The position numbers and the translations under genes were made by a program. The notes beneath the pieces were generated by a model. It did not search any database. It saw nothing but the letters and a program-made list of their open reading frames with translations, and was not told the origin of the DNA. Shown in pieces: positions 41,688 through 51,957 of a stretch of DNA of 64,000 nt; the stretch's first letter is position 1, and each line of letters starts with the position of its first letter. The stretch comes from Sporomusaceae bacterium FL31 (GTDB lineage: Bacteria > Bacillota > Negativicutes > DSM-1736 > Dendrosporobacteraceae). The stretch is from assembly GCA_003990955.1 (NCBI GenBank), contig BIFV01000005.1, positions 228,239 through 292,238 of the forward strand. The letters are read 5' to 3'.

Positions 41688-42389
41688 TTAAGAGATAAAC
41701 CTTTTCAAAGCAGCCTCATCCAAGATGCTAACTTTTTGGCCATTAAAATCAATAATTTGATCTTTCTTAAGGGCACTAAGCATTCGAGTAACCGTTTCCC
41801 GCGTAGTGCCCACCAAACTGGCTAAGTCCTGTCTTGATAGATCCAGGTTAACCTCAATCCGGCCATTTTTCTGCTGACCATGATCATTAGCCAAGCGCAG
41901 TAAAATTTCCGCCGTTCGGGCCATCACGTCGTTCAATGCCAGATTCTTAATCTTCTGCTGCGCATAGAGCAAACGCTGGCTCAATGCTTTAATGAGCTGC
42001 AGTGCCAGTTCATTATTATTTAGCACCAATGTTTCAAGATCAAGATTCTGAATCAGGCCAATACAGGAATCTTCTACCGCAATCGCCGTCGCCGGATAAG
42101 GCCGATTATTAAACAGCAAAACTTCGGCAAATATTTCGCCATCCCCCATAATTTTAATGATATGCTCGCGTCCGTCATCCGCTATTTTAAGAATTTTTAC
42201 TTTACCGGTCTTAACATAATGAAATCCTTTACCAGGATCACCTTCAATAAAAATAACAGTTCCTTTACGATAGTGTCGTTCAGTGGTATTTTTATGAATT
42301 TGCAGTAATTGTTCTTCTGGTAAATTGCAGAAGACCGGAACATTTTTCAGATATTGGATATCTCTCAAATCTTTTTCTTGCATGAACAT
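41688..42389 (-). CDS. Crp/Fnr-family regulator, candidate hcp regulator
   Basis: 233 residues: cyclic-nucleotide-like sensor domain (IFIEGDPGKGFHYVKTGKVK, FAEVLLFNNRPYPATAIAVE), a long dimer helix and a Crp-type HTH (LSRQDLASLVGTTRETVTRM). The recognition helix RETVTR matches the RETV-R pattern of E. coli CRP, which reads TGTGA half-sites. There is no Fnr Cys cluster near the N terminus; only C21 is seen. Convergent with hcp and sharing its terminator. HcpR-like regulators of hcp belong to this family, so nitrosative signalling is the best inference. Confidence 0.85.
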   Translation of the reverse strand: MFMQEKDLRDIQYLKNVPVFCNLPEEQLLQIHKNTTERHYRKGTVIFIEGDPGKGFHYVKTGKVKILKIADDGREHIIKIMGDGEIFAEVLLFNNRPYPATAIAVEDSCIGLIQNLDLETLVLNNNELALQLIKALSQRLLYAQQKIKNLALNDVMARTAEILLRLANDHGQQKNGRIEVNLDLSRQDLASLVGTTRETVTRMLSALKKDQIIDFNGQKVSILDEAALKRFIS

Positions 42390-42557
42390 TCTACACTCCC
42401 AGCCTCAAAATACTGATCATCATCGTTTTTAAAAGAATGGTGCGGTGAAACACCAGCTATATTATTATATATTAGCCATGAGGCTGTTAAAAACCTGCCA
42501 ATCTGCTCAAACTACTACTAGATAGTATCAGTCCACTACGTTACTTCGAGGTAAACC

Positions 42558-43088
42558 ATGAATCAGCCTAATAAGCTATGGAACAAAAAGATTTCAGTTT
42601 TGATTGCGGCAACAACGCTTATTCTGGCAGTTTGCGCAACATTGGCTGCATTTAAAGCTGCCGCCTATGGCAACAAGATGGTATTGGCCCAAAGCCAGGC
42701 TTCTGATCAATGGGCTCACTATCAGGCAAAAAGCATTAAGGAAACTGCTTATCAACTGCAGCGAGATGTATTGGAATTGAACGCTCTCGAGCAAGGTTCA
42801 GTGGGCAAGTTTTCTGAAAAGAATTTAGTCGAATATGACAAAGAGATTCTCCGCTATCAACAAGAAAAACAGGCTATTGCCAATCAAGCAGAACAATTGG
42901 AACATGAGCGTGACCAAGCCCAGCAGCTGAACGCCAATTTTAGCCAGGCCTTGATGTTCCTGCAAGTCGGCATATTGCTTTCTTCGCTAGCCTCGATCAA
43001 TAAAGTACTGTATTATTGGTACGCTGGCCTAACCAGCGGAATTGGCGGTATTTGGGTATTTATCGCAACACTGCTCCAATCATTTTAG
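42558..43088 (+). CDS. DUF4337-family membrane protein
   Basis: 176 residues. N-terminal membrane segment (KISVLIAATTLILAVCATLA), then YGNKMVLAQSQASDQWAHYQ and a coiled-coil middle rich in Gln/Glu (residues about 75-130), then two C-terminal hydrophobic segments. This matches DUF4337, a widespread family of unknown role. CGAGGT precedes the ATG. Convergent with the tetrapyrrole operon and sharing the terminator. Confidence 0.85.
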   Translation: MNQPNKLWNKKISVLIAATTLILAVCATLAAFKAAAYGNKMVLAQSQASDQWAHYQAKSIKETAYQLQRDVLELNALEQGSVGKFSEKNLVEYDKEILRYQQEKQAIANQAEQLEHERDQAQQLNANFSQALMFLQVGILLSSLASINKVLYYWYAGLTSGIGGIWVFIATLLQSF

Positions 43089-43121
43089 CGTCTTACCAAA
43101 CAATGGCGGTTCCCTAACTGT

Positions 43122-43158
43122 AATCAAAAAAGCCTTCCAGCGGAAGGCTTTTTTGATT
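43122..43158. terminator. bidirectional terminator, DUF4337 and tetrapyrrole operon
   Basis: AATCAAAAAAGCCTTCC (43122-43138) pairs with GGAAGGCTTTTTTGATT (43142-43158) around AGC. Confidence 0.9.
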
Positions 43159-43159
43159 A

Positions 43160-44491
43160 TTATTTGGCTTTATAATATTCGGCAACCTTGCCAAAGGCAT
43201 AAGCACTGGCCTGAATGGTGGCCTGGATATCTTCATCTGTATGAGCAGCTGACATGAAGGCAGCTTCGAACTGGGAAGGAGCTAGATAAATCCCCTGCTC
43301 CAGCATCGCATGAAAGTAAGTGTTGAAAGCGCCGACATCAGACTGCTTAGCACTCTCATAATCAAATACCGGCTTATCGGTGAAGAACAGACCAAACATG
43401 GAACCAGCTTGATGAAACTGCAGTTTAAAGTTAAACTTGTTCGCCTCTTGCTGAATCCCAATACAAAGTTTTTTGGTCTTTGCCGTAAGTCTATTGAAAA
43501 AATCCGGGTCTCTCGGTGATTCCGGTATTTCGGAAATCAACTTTAGCGTTGTAATCCCTGCTGTCATTGCCAGAGGATTGCCGCTCAAAGTGCCTGCCTG
43601 ATAGACTGGGCCTGCCGGTGCGATATGTTCCATAATATCACGCCGTCCGCCATAAGCTCCCACTGGCAATCCGCCGCCAATTACCTTACCGAAGCAAGTC
43701 AAGTCTGGTCTAACGCCATATACTGCCTGCGCTCCGCCTAATGCGACTCGGAAACCGCACATGACCTCATCAAAGATGAGCAAAGCACCATATTGCTCTG
43801 TGACCTTACGCACTTGCGCTAAATAACCTTGCTTAGGCAGCACAAGCCCCATATTGCCAGCTACCGGCTCAATGATGACTGCAGCAATATCCTGTCCGTG
43901 TTCAGAAAACACACTTTGCAATTCCTCAATGTTGTTAAAAGCAACGGTAATCGTGTTGCCAGCAATACTCTCCGGTACGCCAGGACTATCTGGCACCCCC
44001 AATGTCGTCGCGCCAGATCCAGCCTTCACCAGCAGGCTGTCATGATGTCCATGATAGCAGCCTGCAAATTTGATAATCTTATTACGCTTGGTATAGGCTC
44101 GGGCTAACCGAAGTACACTCATGGTAGCTTCAGTTCCGGAATTGACCATCCGTATCAGTTCCATGGACGGCACCAATTCATTAATCAGCTTAGCCAGCTC
44201 TGTTTCCAGCACTGTGGGCGCTCCATAGCTTGTGCCATTATACAAAGCTTGCTGCAGTGCTGCGGTCACTTCCGGATGGGCATGTCCTAAAATCATCGGC
44301 CCCCAGGAACCAACATAATCGATATATTCATTGCCATCAATATCAATAATTTTGCTGCCTGACGCTTTAGCAATAAACGGTGGTATCCCGCCAACTCCGC
44401 GGAAAGAACGCACCGGACTATTCACTCCTCCGGGAATGAATTGCTTGGCCTCACCAAAGGCCTGCGCTGATTTTTCAAGATTTAATGCCAT
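43160..44491 (-). CDS. hemL: glutamate-1-semialdehyde 2,1-aminomutase
   Basis: 443 residues, PLP enzyme. Converts glutamate-1-semialdehyde to 5-aminolevulinate, the second C5-pathway step. N-terminal [18 protein letters not shown] is typical; the Schiff-base Lys is in [17 protein letters not shown], and GSGTEAT-like [18 protein letters not shown] binds the cofactor phosphate. Start ATG follows GGGAGG by 10 bases. Last gene of the operon, ahead of the shared terminator. Confidence 0.95.
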   Translation of the reverse strand: MALNLEKSAQAFGEAKQFIPGGVNSPVRSFRGVGGIPPFIAKASGSKIIDIDGNEYIDYVGSWGPMILGHAHPEVTAALQQALYNGTSYGAPTVLETELAKLINELVPSMELIRMVNSGTEATMSVLRLARAYTKRNKIIKFAGCYHGHHDSLLVKAGSGATTLGVPDSPGVPESIAGNTITVAFNNIEELQSVFSEHGQDIAAVIIEPVAGNMGLVLPKQGYLAQVRKVTEQYGALLIFDEVMCGFRVALGGAQAVYGVRPDLTCFGKVIGGGLPVGAYGGRRDIMEHIAPAGPVYQAGTLSGNPLAMTAGITTLKLISEIPESPRDPDFFNRLTAKTKKLCIGIQQEANKFNFKLQFHQAGSMFGLFFTDKPVFDYESAKQSDVGAFNTYFHAMLEQGIYLAPSQFEAAFMSAAHTDEDIQATIQASAYAFGKVAEYYKAK

Positions 44492-44516
44492 CTATACCAA
44501 CCTCCCAGTACTTGCT

Positions 44517-45488
44517 TTATTTAAGCCACCGTGCGGCATCCAAAGCATGATAGGTAATAATAATATCCGCACCGGCCCGCTTCATGCTAAGCAGTGTTTC
44601 CAGTACAATCCGTTCTTCCTCAATCCAGCCTTGAGCAGCAGCAGCTTTGACCATGGCATACTCACCACTGACATTATAAGCGGCTACCGGCAACTGGGTA
44701 TTATCCTTAACCGTCCGGACAATATCTAGATACGACAACGCTGGCTTTACCATCACAATATCCGCGCCTTCAGCGATATCAAGCTCTAATTCGCGCAAAG
44801 CCTCCCGGGCATTCGCCGGATCCATCTGGTAAGAGCGGCGGTCACCAAACTGCGGTGCCGAGTCAGCCGCATCCCGAAATGGGCCGTAATAGGCAGAAGC
44901 ATATTTGACTGAATAAGACATGACCGAAACATCCTGATAACCATTCAGATCAAGAGCCTTCCGTATGGCTTGGACTCGCCCATCCATCATATCTGATGGA
45001 GCTACCATATCAGCACCGGCAGCCGCATGGCTGACCGCAACTTTTGCCAACAGTTCCAAGGTAGTATCGTTTTCAACAGTTTCGCCCTTTAGCATTCCGC
45101 AATGCCCATGACTGGTATATTGGCACAAACACACATCACTAATGACCACCATATCAGGCAGAGCGGCTTTAATTGCGCGCATAGCAGCTTGCACTGGACT
45201 ATTCGCATCCCAGGCACTGGAGCCCTCAGCATCTTTATATTCAGGCAGACCAAACACCAGTACAGCCGGTATGCCTAGTTCATAAGCTTGACGCGCTTCA
45301 GCCACCGCCATATCGGGTGAAAAATGATGAATTCCTGGCAAGGACGCGATTTCGTGCTTAATGTTTGTCCCTGGCACAACAAAGAGCGGATAAACCAAAT
45401 CAGCAGCTGCTAATGTGGTTTCTCTGACTAAGTTTCTGACACCGGCAGACACGCGCAGTCGTCTGGGTCGAATCACTGGAACAGTCAT
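44517..45488 (-). CDS. hemB: porphobilinogen synthase (ALA dehydratase)
   Basis: 323 residues. Condenses two 5-aminolevulinate into porphobilinogen. The zinc-site Cys triad [14 protein letters not shown] marks the Zn-dependent form. The two active-site Lys are in [13 protein letters not shown] and [11 protein letters not shown] start at [18 protein letters not shown] lies 8 bases upstream, directly after the cobA-hemD stop. The gap to the preceding gene is about 14 bases; hemL follows 25 bases later. Placement between cobA-hemD and hemL is the usual clostridial order. Confidence 0.95.
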   Translation of the reverse strand: MTVPVIRPRRLRVSAGVRNLVRETTLAAADLVYPLFVVPGTNIKHEIASLPGIHHFSPDMAVAEARQAYELGIPAVLVFGLPEYKDAEGSSAWDANSPVQAAMRAIKAALPDMVVISDVCLCQYTSHGHCGMLKGETVENDTTLELLAKVAVSHAAAGADMVAPSDMMDGRVQAIRKALDLNGYQDVSVMSYSVKYASAYYGPFRDAADSAPQFGDRRSYQMDPANAREALRELELDIAEGADIVMVKPALSYLDIVRTVKDNTQLPVAAYNVSGEYAMVKAAAAQGWIEEERIVLETLLSMKRAGADIIITYHALDAARWLK

Positions 45489-45502
45489 CGATCTTTCCCT
45501 CC

Positions 45503-47008
45503 TCACATTTCCCTGATTGCCGCAACTAGACCAGCAATTGTAAATTCTTCGGCAATAACATCAGGCTTAATCCCATTTTCTAAGCAAGTGCCGGCAGTAA
45601 TCGGGCCGATGCAGGCTGTTTTTGTTTTACTGACAAGCTCAGCACCTTGAGGTCCCAGTATATTTAACAGATTGGTGACAGTCGAAGAGCTGGTAAACGT
45701 AATCAGATCAATCTTACCGGCGGCAATTTTTTCTGCCAGTCTATTTCCGTCTGTTGCCGCAGTCACGGTTTTGTAAGCCGGTACAACATCAACAACAGCA
45801 CCCATTTCAGTCAGTTTCTCGGGTAATATATCACGGGCAACCAAGGCCCGGGGAATTAACACTTTCATTCCCGGCTCAATTTTGCCGGTTAATGCCTCAA
45901 TGATTCCTTCTGCCCTAAATTCAGCAGGGATAATATCCGCCCTAATGCCATAGTTTTTTAACCGCTCTGCGGTTTGAATGCCGATTGCAGCGACTCTGAT
46001 GCCTGCTAAAGCCCGCGCATCACCACCAGCTTCAGTCAGGCGGTTGAAAAAGTAATCAACACCATTGACGCTAGTCAGAATCAGCCACTGATAGGTACTA
46101 AGTTTCTGGATGGCCTGATCCAGTGCAGCATAGCTGTCAGGCGGCACAATCTTGATGGCCGGTGCTTCAATGCACTGAGCACCAAGCGCTTCGAGCTTGT
46201 CCGTTAAGGCACTAGCCTGCTCCCGTGCCCTGGTTACCAGCACGGTCTTGCCAAACAGCGGTCTTTGATCAAACCAGGCTAACTCTTCCCGTAAGTTGAC
46301 GACATCGCCGACAATAAAGATAGCTGGCGGCTTGATTCCCTGTTTAGCAACATCTTCGGCAGCCTGTCCAACTGTGGTTACCAACACTTGCTGTTCCGGC
46401 TTGGTTCCCCAGCGAATGACGGCTGCAGGCGTTGAAGCCGGACGGCCATTTTCAATCAATTGACTGGTGATATGGGGCAGATTTTCTACCCCCATTAAGA
46501 ACACCAGCGTATCCACGCCGGTGGCCAGCTTATCCCATTTCATATTGGACTCGCCCTTGGTCGGATCTTCATGGCCGGTAATCACGGCAAAAGATGTTGC
46601 TACGCCGCGATGAGTAACCGGGATACCCGCATAGGCCGGTACTGAAATAGCCGACGTAATTCCTGGCACTATTTCAAACGGCAAATTGTTTTCAACAAGC
46701 TTGAGTGCCTCTTCACCACCACGGCCAAACACAAACGGATCGCCGCCTTTTAGCCGGACAACTTTCTTGCCGGCTTTGGCTTTATCAACCAGCAGCTGAT
46801 TGATATCCTCCTGCCGCATAGTATGAGCACTGGAGGCTTTACCCACATAGATCAGTTCCACATCCGGGCGGGCATAAGCCAGCAGACGATCATCAGCCAG
46901 TCTGTCATAAACAATGGTATCTGCTTCTTGGATATATTCTACCGCTTTGATACTAATCAGCTTATAGTCACCAGGGCCAGCCCCGACTAAATACACCATG
47001 CCTTGCAT
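45503..47008 (-). CDS. cobA-hemD: fused uroporphyrinogen-III methyltransferase / uroporphyrinogen-III synthase
   Basis: 501 residues. N-terminal SUMT (residues about 1-240): [24 protein letters not shown] and [20 protein letters not shown]-terminal HemD (about 250-500): [32 protein letters not shown] and [13 protein letters not shown]. It closes hydroxymethylbilane to uroporphyrinogen III and methylates it twice to precorrin-2. The fusion is common in Clostridia and points to siroheme/cobalamin rather than protohaem output. GGAGGAG precedes the ATG. Confidence 0.95.
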   Translation of the reverse strand: MQGMVYLVGAGPGDYKLISIKAVEYIQEADTIVYDRLADDRLLAYARPDVELIYVGKASSAHTMRQEDINQLLVDKAKAGKKVVRLKGGDPFVFGRGGEEALKLVENNLPFEIVPGITSAISVPAYAGIPVTHRGVATSFAVITGHEDPTKGESNMKWDKLATGVDTLVFLMGVENLPHITSQLIENGRPASTPAAVIRWGTKPEQQVLVTTVGQAAEDVAKQGIKPPAIFIVGDVVNLREELAWFDQRPLFGKTVLVTRAREQASALTDKLEALGAQCIEAPAIKIVPPDSYAALDQAIQKLSTYQWLILTSVNGVDYFFNRLTEAGGDARALAGIRVAAIGIQTAERLKNYGIRADIIPAEFRAEGIIEALTGKIEPGMKVLIPRALVARDILPEKLTEMGAVVDVVPAYKTVTAATDGNRLAEKIAAGKIDLITFTSSSTVTNLLNILGPQGAELVSKTKTACIGPITAGTCLENGIKPDVIAEEFTIAGLVAAIREM

Positions 47009-47057
47009 ATCTTTCTCCTCCTGTATACGAACCCCGCAATGCGGACTTAATTGATTC

Positions 47058-47984
47058 TTACATACACTCTAAAGCTGCCATGATTTCCCGGCCACCGGCA
47101 GCCAGCATCTTTTGTGCTAAAGCACGCCCTAAATCCTCGGCCTCTGCCCAAGTACCGCTGACGGTGTCCCGGATAACCTGAACACCATCGACTGATAAAA
47201 TAACAGCTTCCAGCAATAAGGAATTGTTGTTTGCTTGACCAAAGACACCCACAGGAACTTGACAGCCACCCTCGACTTCCCGTAAAAAGGACCGTTCAGC
47301 CGTTACAGCTGCCCGTGTGCTGTCATGGTTGAGAAATGCTAACATGGCTATGACTTCAGCATCATCACTGCGAGTCTCAATAGCCAGTGCCCCTTGACCA
47401 ACCGCTGGTAAACAGAGTGACGGCGGCAGCACCTGCGTGATGCGGTCTTGCCATCCCAGTCTTTTCAGGCCAGCGACTGCCAGGATTATGGCATCAAGCT
47501 GCTCAGTTTCCAACTTTTGCAGCCTGGTATCAAGATTGCCGCGCAAATCACTAATGACTAAATCCGGCCGATAGTTTAGCAGCTGGGCTTTTCTTCTCAG
47601 GCTGGATGTACCAACCTTAGCACCCTGCGGTAAAGCATCCACTGTTTTATATTGCGGACTAATGAAGGCATCACCCGGATCAACCCGTTCTGTGATTGCT
47701 GCCAGCGTTAGTCCTGGCGGCAACTCTGTAGGCATATCCTTTAAACTGTGAACAGCCAAATCAATTTGTCCGGTTAACATTTCGGTTTCAAGTTCTTTGG
47801 TAAATAACCCTTTGCCGCCAATTCTGGCCAGCGGTACATCCAAGATTTTATCCCCGGTTGTCATGACTCGTTTTAAGCTAACCTCAACGCCAGGAAACCG
47901 GGAGCGTAAACAGTCGGCAATATAATTAGCCTGCCATAACGCTAACTTACTGCCGCGCGTACCGATAACTAATTTTTCTTTCAC
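47058..47984 (-). CDS. hemC: hydroxymethylbilane synthase (porphobilinogen deaminase)
   Basis: 308 residues. Polymerises four porphobilinogen into hydroxymethylbilane. Signatures: LVIGTRGSKLALWQAN, RVMTTGDKILDVPLARIGGKG, SSLRRKAQLL, and the Cys that carries the dipyrromethane cofactor in EGGCQVPVGVFG. GTG start at 47984 with GGAGAGGG; it overlaps the hemA 3' end by 38 bp in another frame, a rather long overlap suggesting translational coupling. Confidence 0.95.
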   Translation of the reverse strand: MKEKLVIGTRGSKLALWQANYIADCLRSRFPGVEVSLKRVMTTGDKILDVPLARIGGKGLFTKELETEMLTGQIDLAVHSLKDMPTELPPGLTLAAITERVDPGDAFISPQYKTVDALPQGAKVGTSSLRRKAQLLNYRPDLVISDLRGNLDTRLQKLETEQLDAIILAVAGLKRLGWQDRITQVLPPSLCLPAVGQGALAIETRSDDAEVIAMLAFLNHDSTRAAVTAERSFLREVEGGCQVPVGVFGQANNNSLLLEAVILSVDGVQVIRDTVSGTWAEAEDLGRALAQKMLAAGGREIMAALECM

Positions 47985-49263
47985 TTTTTCTGCCCTCTCC
48001 TAACGCATCTAGTTTAAATAGTCTGCCAATCGCATCGATGTAAAATTGCTCATGATCGGTACCGGCTGCTTCATTGATGCGCACCATGGGATCACGCAGC
48101 AGCTTTCTGACAATCATTTTTGACATGCTTTCCATGACCTTGCGCTGTTCCGGCGTAATATCCGGCAGTTTGGCTAACGCCCGCTTTAATTCACGCTGCC
48201 GCACCCGTTCAGCTTTATCAGCCAGCAAGGCCATCGTCGGCCGAAAGGAAAGGTAACGGAATTTATCCACCAATTCAGCCAGTTCGCTATCAATAATGGC
48301 TTCGGCTAATTCGGCTTCCTGTTCCCGCAGCCGCATATTGGACTCAACGACAGCTTCCAGATCATCAATATTATAAAGGCTAGCCCCATTAATCGCCGCT
48401 ACTTCGGGCTCAACATCGCGCGGTACTGCGATATCAATAAAGATAATGGGCTGCCCATTACGTTTTGGCATCAGGTGAGCCACATCCCACGCTCTAACAA
48501 TATAGTGCGGGGCACCAGTTGATGTAATAACAATATCGGCCTTTGCAGCAACCTTCATAAAATTCTCAAACGGCACAGCAACGCCATGAAACTTTTCGGC
48601 CAAACTAACTGCCCGATCATACTTACGGTTGGAAACAAACACTGTTTCGACTCCGTTTTCAACTAAATGACGCGCTGTTAATTCGCCCATCTGTCCAGCC
48701 CCTAGCAGCAGTACATTAGACTTTGACAGATCACCGAATACACTCTTCGCCAGTTCAACTGCCGCATAGCTAACCGAAACAGCACTGAACGCAATTCGGG
48801 TTTCAGTGCGCACCTTTTTACCTACTGCAATAGCCCGATGGAACATGGTATTGAGTACAGTACTTGTCGTTCCAACATCTCTGGCTATAGAGTAAGCTTT
48901 CTTGACCTGGCTCAAAATCTGCCCCTCACCAATTACCAGCGAGTCCAGACTTGAGGACACTCGAAACAAATGCCGGATACAATCGACATCTGTATAAAAA
49001 AACAAATAGCTTGCTACTTCTTGCTGATTTGCCGCCATCTGCTCCAAAAACTGCTGCATAATCGGCAAAGCTTCTTCAGCATCATCCACTGCCGCATACA
49101 TCTCAGTACGGTTGCAAGTCGACAATATGACACATTCATTGATGCCGTCATATTCGCGCACATGCCATAAAGCAGCTTTTACTTGCTCCTCAGAGAAAGA
49201 AAAGCATTCCCGTACTTCAACGGGAGCGGTTTTATGATTAAGACCCAACACTACCAACTGCAT
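47947..49263 (-). CDS. hemA: glutamyl-tRNA reductase
   Basis: 438 residues. First step of the C5 pathway: reduces glutamyl-tRNA to glutamate-1-semialdehyde. MQLVVLGLNHKTAPVEVRE is the classical N terminus; the catalytic Cys is in ILSTCNRTEMY; the NADPH motif LLLGAGQMGELTARHLVENG and the C-terminal dimer helix follow. I start at 49263; it overlaps the preceding sirC-like gene by 26 bp and the following hemC by 38 bp, so the operon is tightly packed. Confidence 0.95.
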   Translation of the reverse strand: MQLVVLGLNHKTAPVEVRECFSFSEEQVKAALWHVREYDGINECVILSTCNRTEMYAAVDDAEEALPIMQQFLEQMAANQQEVASYLFFYTDVDCIRHLFRVSSSLDSLVIGEGQILSQVKKAYSIARDVGTTSTVLNTMFHRAIAVGKKVRTETRIAFSAVSVSYAAVELAKSVFGDLSKSNVLLLGAGQMGELTARHLVENGVETVFVSNRKYDRAVSLAEKFHGVAVPFENFMKVAAKADIVITSTGAPHYIVRAWDVAHLMPKRNGQPIIFIDIAVPRDVEPEVAAINGASLYNIDDLEAVVESNMRLREQEAELAEAIIDSELAELVDKFRYLSFRPTMALLADKAERVRQRELKRALAKLPDITPEQRKVMESMSKMIVRKLLRDPMVRINEAAGTDHEQFYIDAIGRLFKLDALGEGRKSERKISYRYARQ

Positions 49264-49876
49264 TCCTAATCTTAGCCTCCGCCTCATTTATCTTACCTTG
49301 CCGCAGCAAGATTATTACTTCTTCATCAATACTTTCCCGCCAAAACTGTTCCCGGTCTTTCGAAGTCGCCAAAACGGTCTTTAATTCAGCCCGTATCTTG
49401 GCAACAAGCTCCAGATAAAGCCCATATTCATCGCCATAACGAGCCGCTAAATCCTGACGCAATAATTTAGCCAACGCAGGACTCTTGCCGGCTGTAGAAA
49501 CAGTCAGCAGCAAATCTCCGCGCGCAACTTGAGCTGGCACACTAAAATTGCCTAATTCGGGATCATCCACGACATTGAATAACAAATCCAGCCCGTCAGC
49601 CTCCTGGGCAGCTGCTCTATTGACCGACATATTGTCAGTTGCACAAATAACGAGAAAAAAACCGGCGAGATCTCCTTGCCGGTAAGGCCTGTCCACATGA
49701 TTGATGTGCTGCATTTGCGCTAATCGGCTTAAGGCGACCGTCATTTGAGGACTAATTACTGTTACGACCGCTTCGGCCTTTAGTAAAGCATGCACTTTGC
49801 GTTCGGCTACTGCGCCGCCGCCAATCACAGCACAACGCTTTCCCGCAATTTGCAGATTAACTGGATAGAAAGGCAT
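49238..49876 (-). CDS. sirC: precorrin-2 dehydrogenase / sirohydrochlorin ferrochelatase-type protein
   Basis: 212 residues, CysG-B/Met8-like. Starts MPFYPVNLQIAGKRCAVIGG with the NAD motif IGGGAVAERKVHALL; FFLVICATDNMSVNRAAA and NVVDDPELGNFSVPA follow. Oxidises precorrin-2 to sirohydrochlorin; whether it also chelates iron is not readable from the sequence. The ATG at 49876 follows AAAGGA by 10 bases. First gene of the tetrapyrrole operon, with a plausible promoter (TTACAT-18-TAAGAT) close before it. Together with cobA this indicates siroheme synthesis. Confidence 0.9.
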   Translation of the reverse strand: MPFYPVNLQIAGKRCAVIGGGAVAERKVHALLKAEAVVTVISPQMTVALSRLAQMQHINHVDRPYRQGDLAGFFLVICATDNMSVNRAAAQEADGLDLLFNVVDDPELGNFSVPAQVARGDLLLTVSTAGKSPALAKLLRQDLAARYGDEYGLYLELVAKIRAELKTVLATSKDREQFWRESIDEEVIILLRQGKINEAEAKIRNAVGSVGS

Positions 49877-49977
49877 TAAATCCACATCCTTTCATATCTT
49901 AGCATATTTCGACCCTTAGATGTAATATCCCTTTTTAAAAATAGTGTTTTATCGCGGCTATTTATGAAATTATTGTC

Positions 49978-51810
49978 TTAATCGGTTTTCCCTGGCGGGG
50001 GTGTCGGAACAGGAGCCTCCGAAACAATTCCGAAATAAGCTTCAAGCACCTTCCTAACAACTGGCGCCGCAGATACCGATCCTTCACCGCCTTCTTCAAC
50101 CAGCACGGTCACTGCAATTTCCGGCTTATCAGCGGGAGCATAACAAGAGAACCAGGAATGTACTGTTCCCTTGCCTGTCTCAGCCGAGCCCGATTTCCCC
50201 GCCACCGGCACACTAAAGCCCCTGAATACAGTCGCTCCTGTACCCTCAGCCGTCACAGCCCTCAGCCCTTTTCGGATAGTATCCCAGATTTCGGGACTAA
50301 GATAAACGGTTCGTACAACCTCAGGTTGAAATTGCTCAAGTACCTTGCTTCCATCAGCGGTAACCACTCGGTCAACCACAAATGGCCTGTACATCACACC
50401 TCCGTTGGCTACAGCCATGAGCAGCATGGTTTGCTGAATGGGTGTAGCCAGATAATACCCCTGGCCGATTGCCGCAATCAGCGTTTCTCCCGGATACCAC
50501 ATCTCACCAAAATTCTTAACCTTCCATTCTTCAGTAGGGACTATCCCGGACGCTTCACCTAAAAGTTTGATGCCAGAAGGCTGACCAAAGCCAAACGTCA
50601 AGGCATAACTGGCTAAATTGTCGGCCCCCATTCTGTGGCCTAACTCGTAAAAAGCAGGGTCACTCGACCAGGCTAACGCTCCCACAATATCTAATTTTCC
50701 TAATCCCTTGGTATCCCAGCCATAGAAACTCCAGCCATTTAATACATAAACCCCTTTGTCATCAAAAATTTCAGTTGGAGTGGTGTAGCCCATATTTAAT
50801 GCTGCCGCAGCGGTAACAATTTTAAACACTGAACCCGGAGGATACGCACTCTGAATGCTTTTATTCGTTAACGGATTATTCGTATCATTGATGAGTTTAT
50901 TCCAATCTTTACTGCTTATTCCGCCGGCAAACAAATTGGGATCAAAACCAGGGCTGCTGACCAATGCCAGCACGCCGCCGGTTTTTACATCTAAAACTAC
51001 TACCGCACCGCCCTTAGCAGGCTGACCAATACTCCGGGCAAAGTTGATTTGCTTATTAAGCACTTCCTCTGCTGCTTTCTGAAGATTGGCATCAAGTGTG
51101 AGCACAATGCCCTTACCAGGTATAGCCGGTTTATCGCCAACCACCTTAACTTCTTCCCCCATGGCGTTGACTTCAACCTGCAGCCCGCCTTCCTCTCCCC
51201 GCAGAACATCTTCCCATATCTTTTCAATACCATCTTTGCCGATTAGATCACCCGAGTGATACCCTTTGCTCTTGCCTTTTTGATATTCCTCCTCATTCAT
51301 GACGCCGATATACCCTAGCAGCTGCGCCGCTAAATCTTTGTAGATATAATGCCGCATTGGAATGGCTTCGATAATGACCCCAGGCAAATAGCCTTTACGC
51401 TCCTGAATTTTAGCAATTGTTGCATCATCTGCATCCCGTTTTAACCGAATAGGAGTGTATGAGTTATTCTCCTCTGCTGCTTTCAGCAATGCATCAATCT
51501 CAGCTGTACTCACCCCTAAAATATTCGCTAAGATGATGGTTGCATCCTGAGCATTGCTATATTCAGAGGGAATAATCGAAATTGCAAAAGCAGGGCGATT
51601 ACTGACAAGGACCGCCTTATTGCGATCATAAACAATACCTCGCGGCGCTACAGAACTAACCTGACGAATTCTGTTTTCCTCCGCAACTTTCTTATATTGA
51701 GGCCCCTGGAACAATTGCATCCAGATCAGCCTGAGCATGAGCAGTCCAATCACTGCAAAAACAATTGCAGCCAACACCTTGATTCGGCGTAATTGCTCAA
51801 TATCCCACAT
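49978..51810 (-). CDS. mrdA: penicillin-binding protein 2 (transpeptidase)
   Basis: 610 residues. One N-terminal membrane anchor (IKVLAAIVFAVIGLLMLRLI), a dimerisation domain, and a C-terminal class B transpeptidase. Active Ser in SAYPPGSVFKIVTAAAAL (SxxK). Later motifs are variants: SSDPAFYELG where SxN is normal, and GKSGSAETG for KTG. Cross-links peptidoglycan during elongation. AAAGGAG precedes ATG 51810. No rodA, mreC or mreD in the neighbourhood. The tail is Pro-rich. A short gap separates it from the sirC-like gene, with no terminator seen. Confidence 0.92.
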   Translation of the reverse strand: MWDIEQLRRIKVLAAIVFAVIGLLMLRLIWMQLFQGPQYKKVAEENRIRQVSSVAPRGIVYDRNKAVLVSNRPAFAISIIPSEYSNAQDATIILANILGVSTAEIDALLKAAEENNSYTPIRLKRDADDATIAKIQERKGYLPGVIIEAIPMRHYIYKDLAAQLLGYIGVMNEEEYQKGKSKGYHSGDLIGKDGIEKIWEDVLRGEEGGLQVEVNAMGEEVKVVGDKPAIPGKGIVLTLDANLQKAAEEVLNKQINFARSIGQPAKGGAVVVLDVKTGGVLALVSSPGFDPNLFAGGISSKDWNKLINDTNNPLTNKSIQSAYPPGSVFKIVTAAAALNMGYTTPTEIFDDKGVYVLNGWSFYGWDTKGLGKLDIVGALAWSSDPAFYELGHRMGADNLASYALTFGFGQPSGIKLLGEASGIVPTEEWKVKNFGEMWYPGETLIAAIGQGYYLATPIQQTMLLMAVANGGVMYRPFVVDRVVTADGSKVLEQFQPEVVRTVYLSPEIWDTIRKGLRAVTAEGTGATVFRGFSVPVAGKSGSAETGKGTVHSWFSCYAPADKPEIAVTVLVEEGGEGSVSAAPVVRKVLEAYFGIVSEAPVPTPPPGKTD

Positions 51811-51911
51811 CAAGCTTGCTCCTTTCCTATCTTTCCTATTATTACAAATCTGACAAAAATAATCCGCTTGCCAGTAAAATGCATCATAAAGCTCCAGACG
51901 GAAGACGACAT

Positions 51912-51952
51912 AAAAAAGCTCCAGCTGACGATTTCGCCAGCCGGAGCTTTAA
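51912..51952 (-). terminator. terminator of the LCP gene
   Basis: Minus strand AAAGCTCCGGCTGGCG pairs with CGTCAGCTGGAGCTTT around AAAT and is followed by T. One mismatch-level wobble. Confidence 0.85.
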
Positions 51953-51957
51953 ATAAC

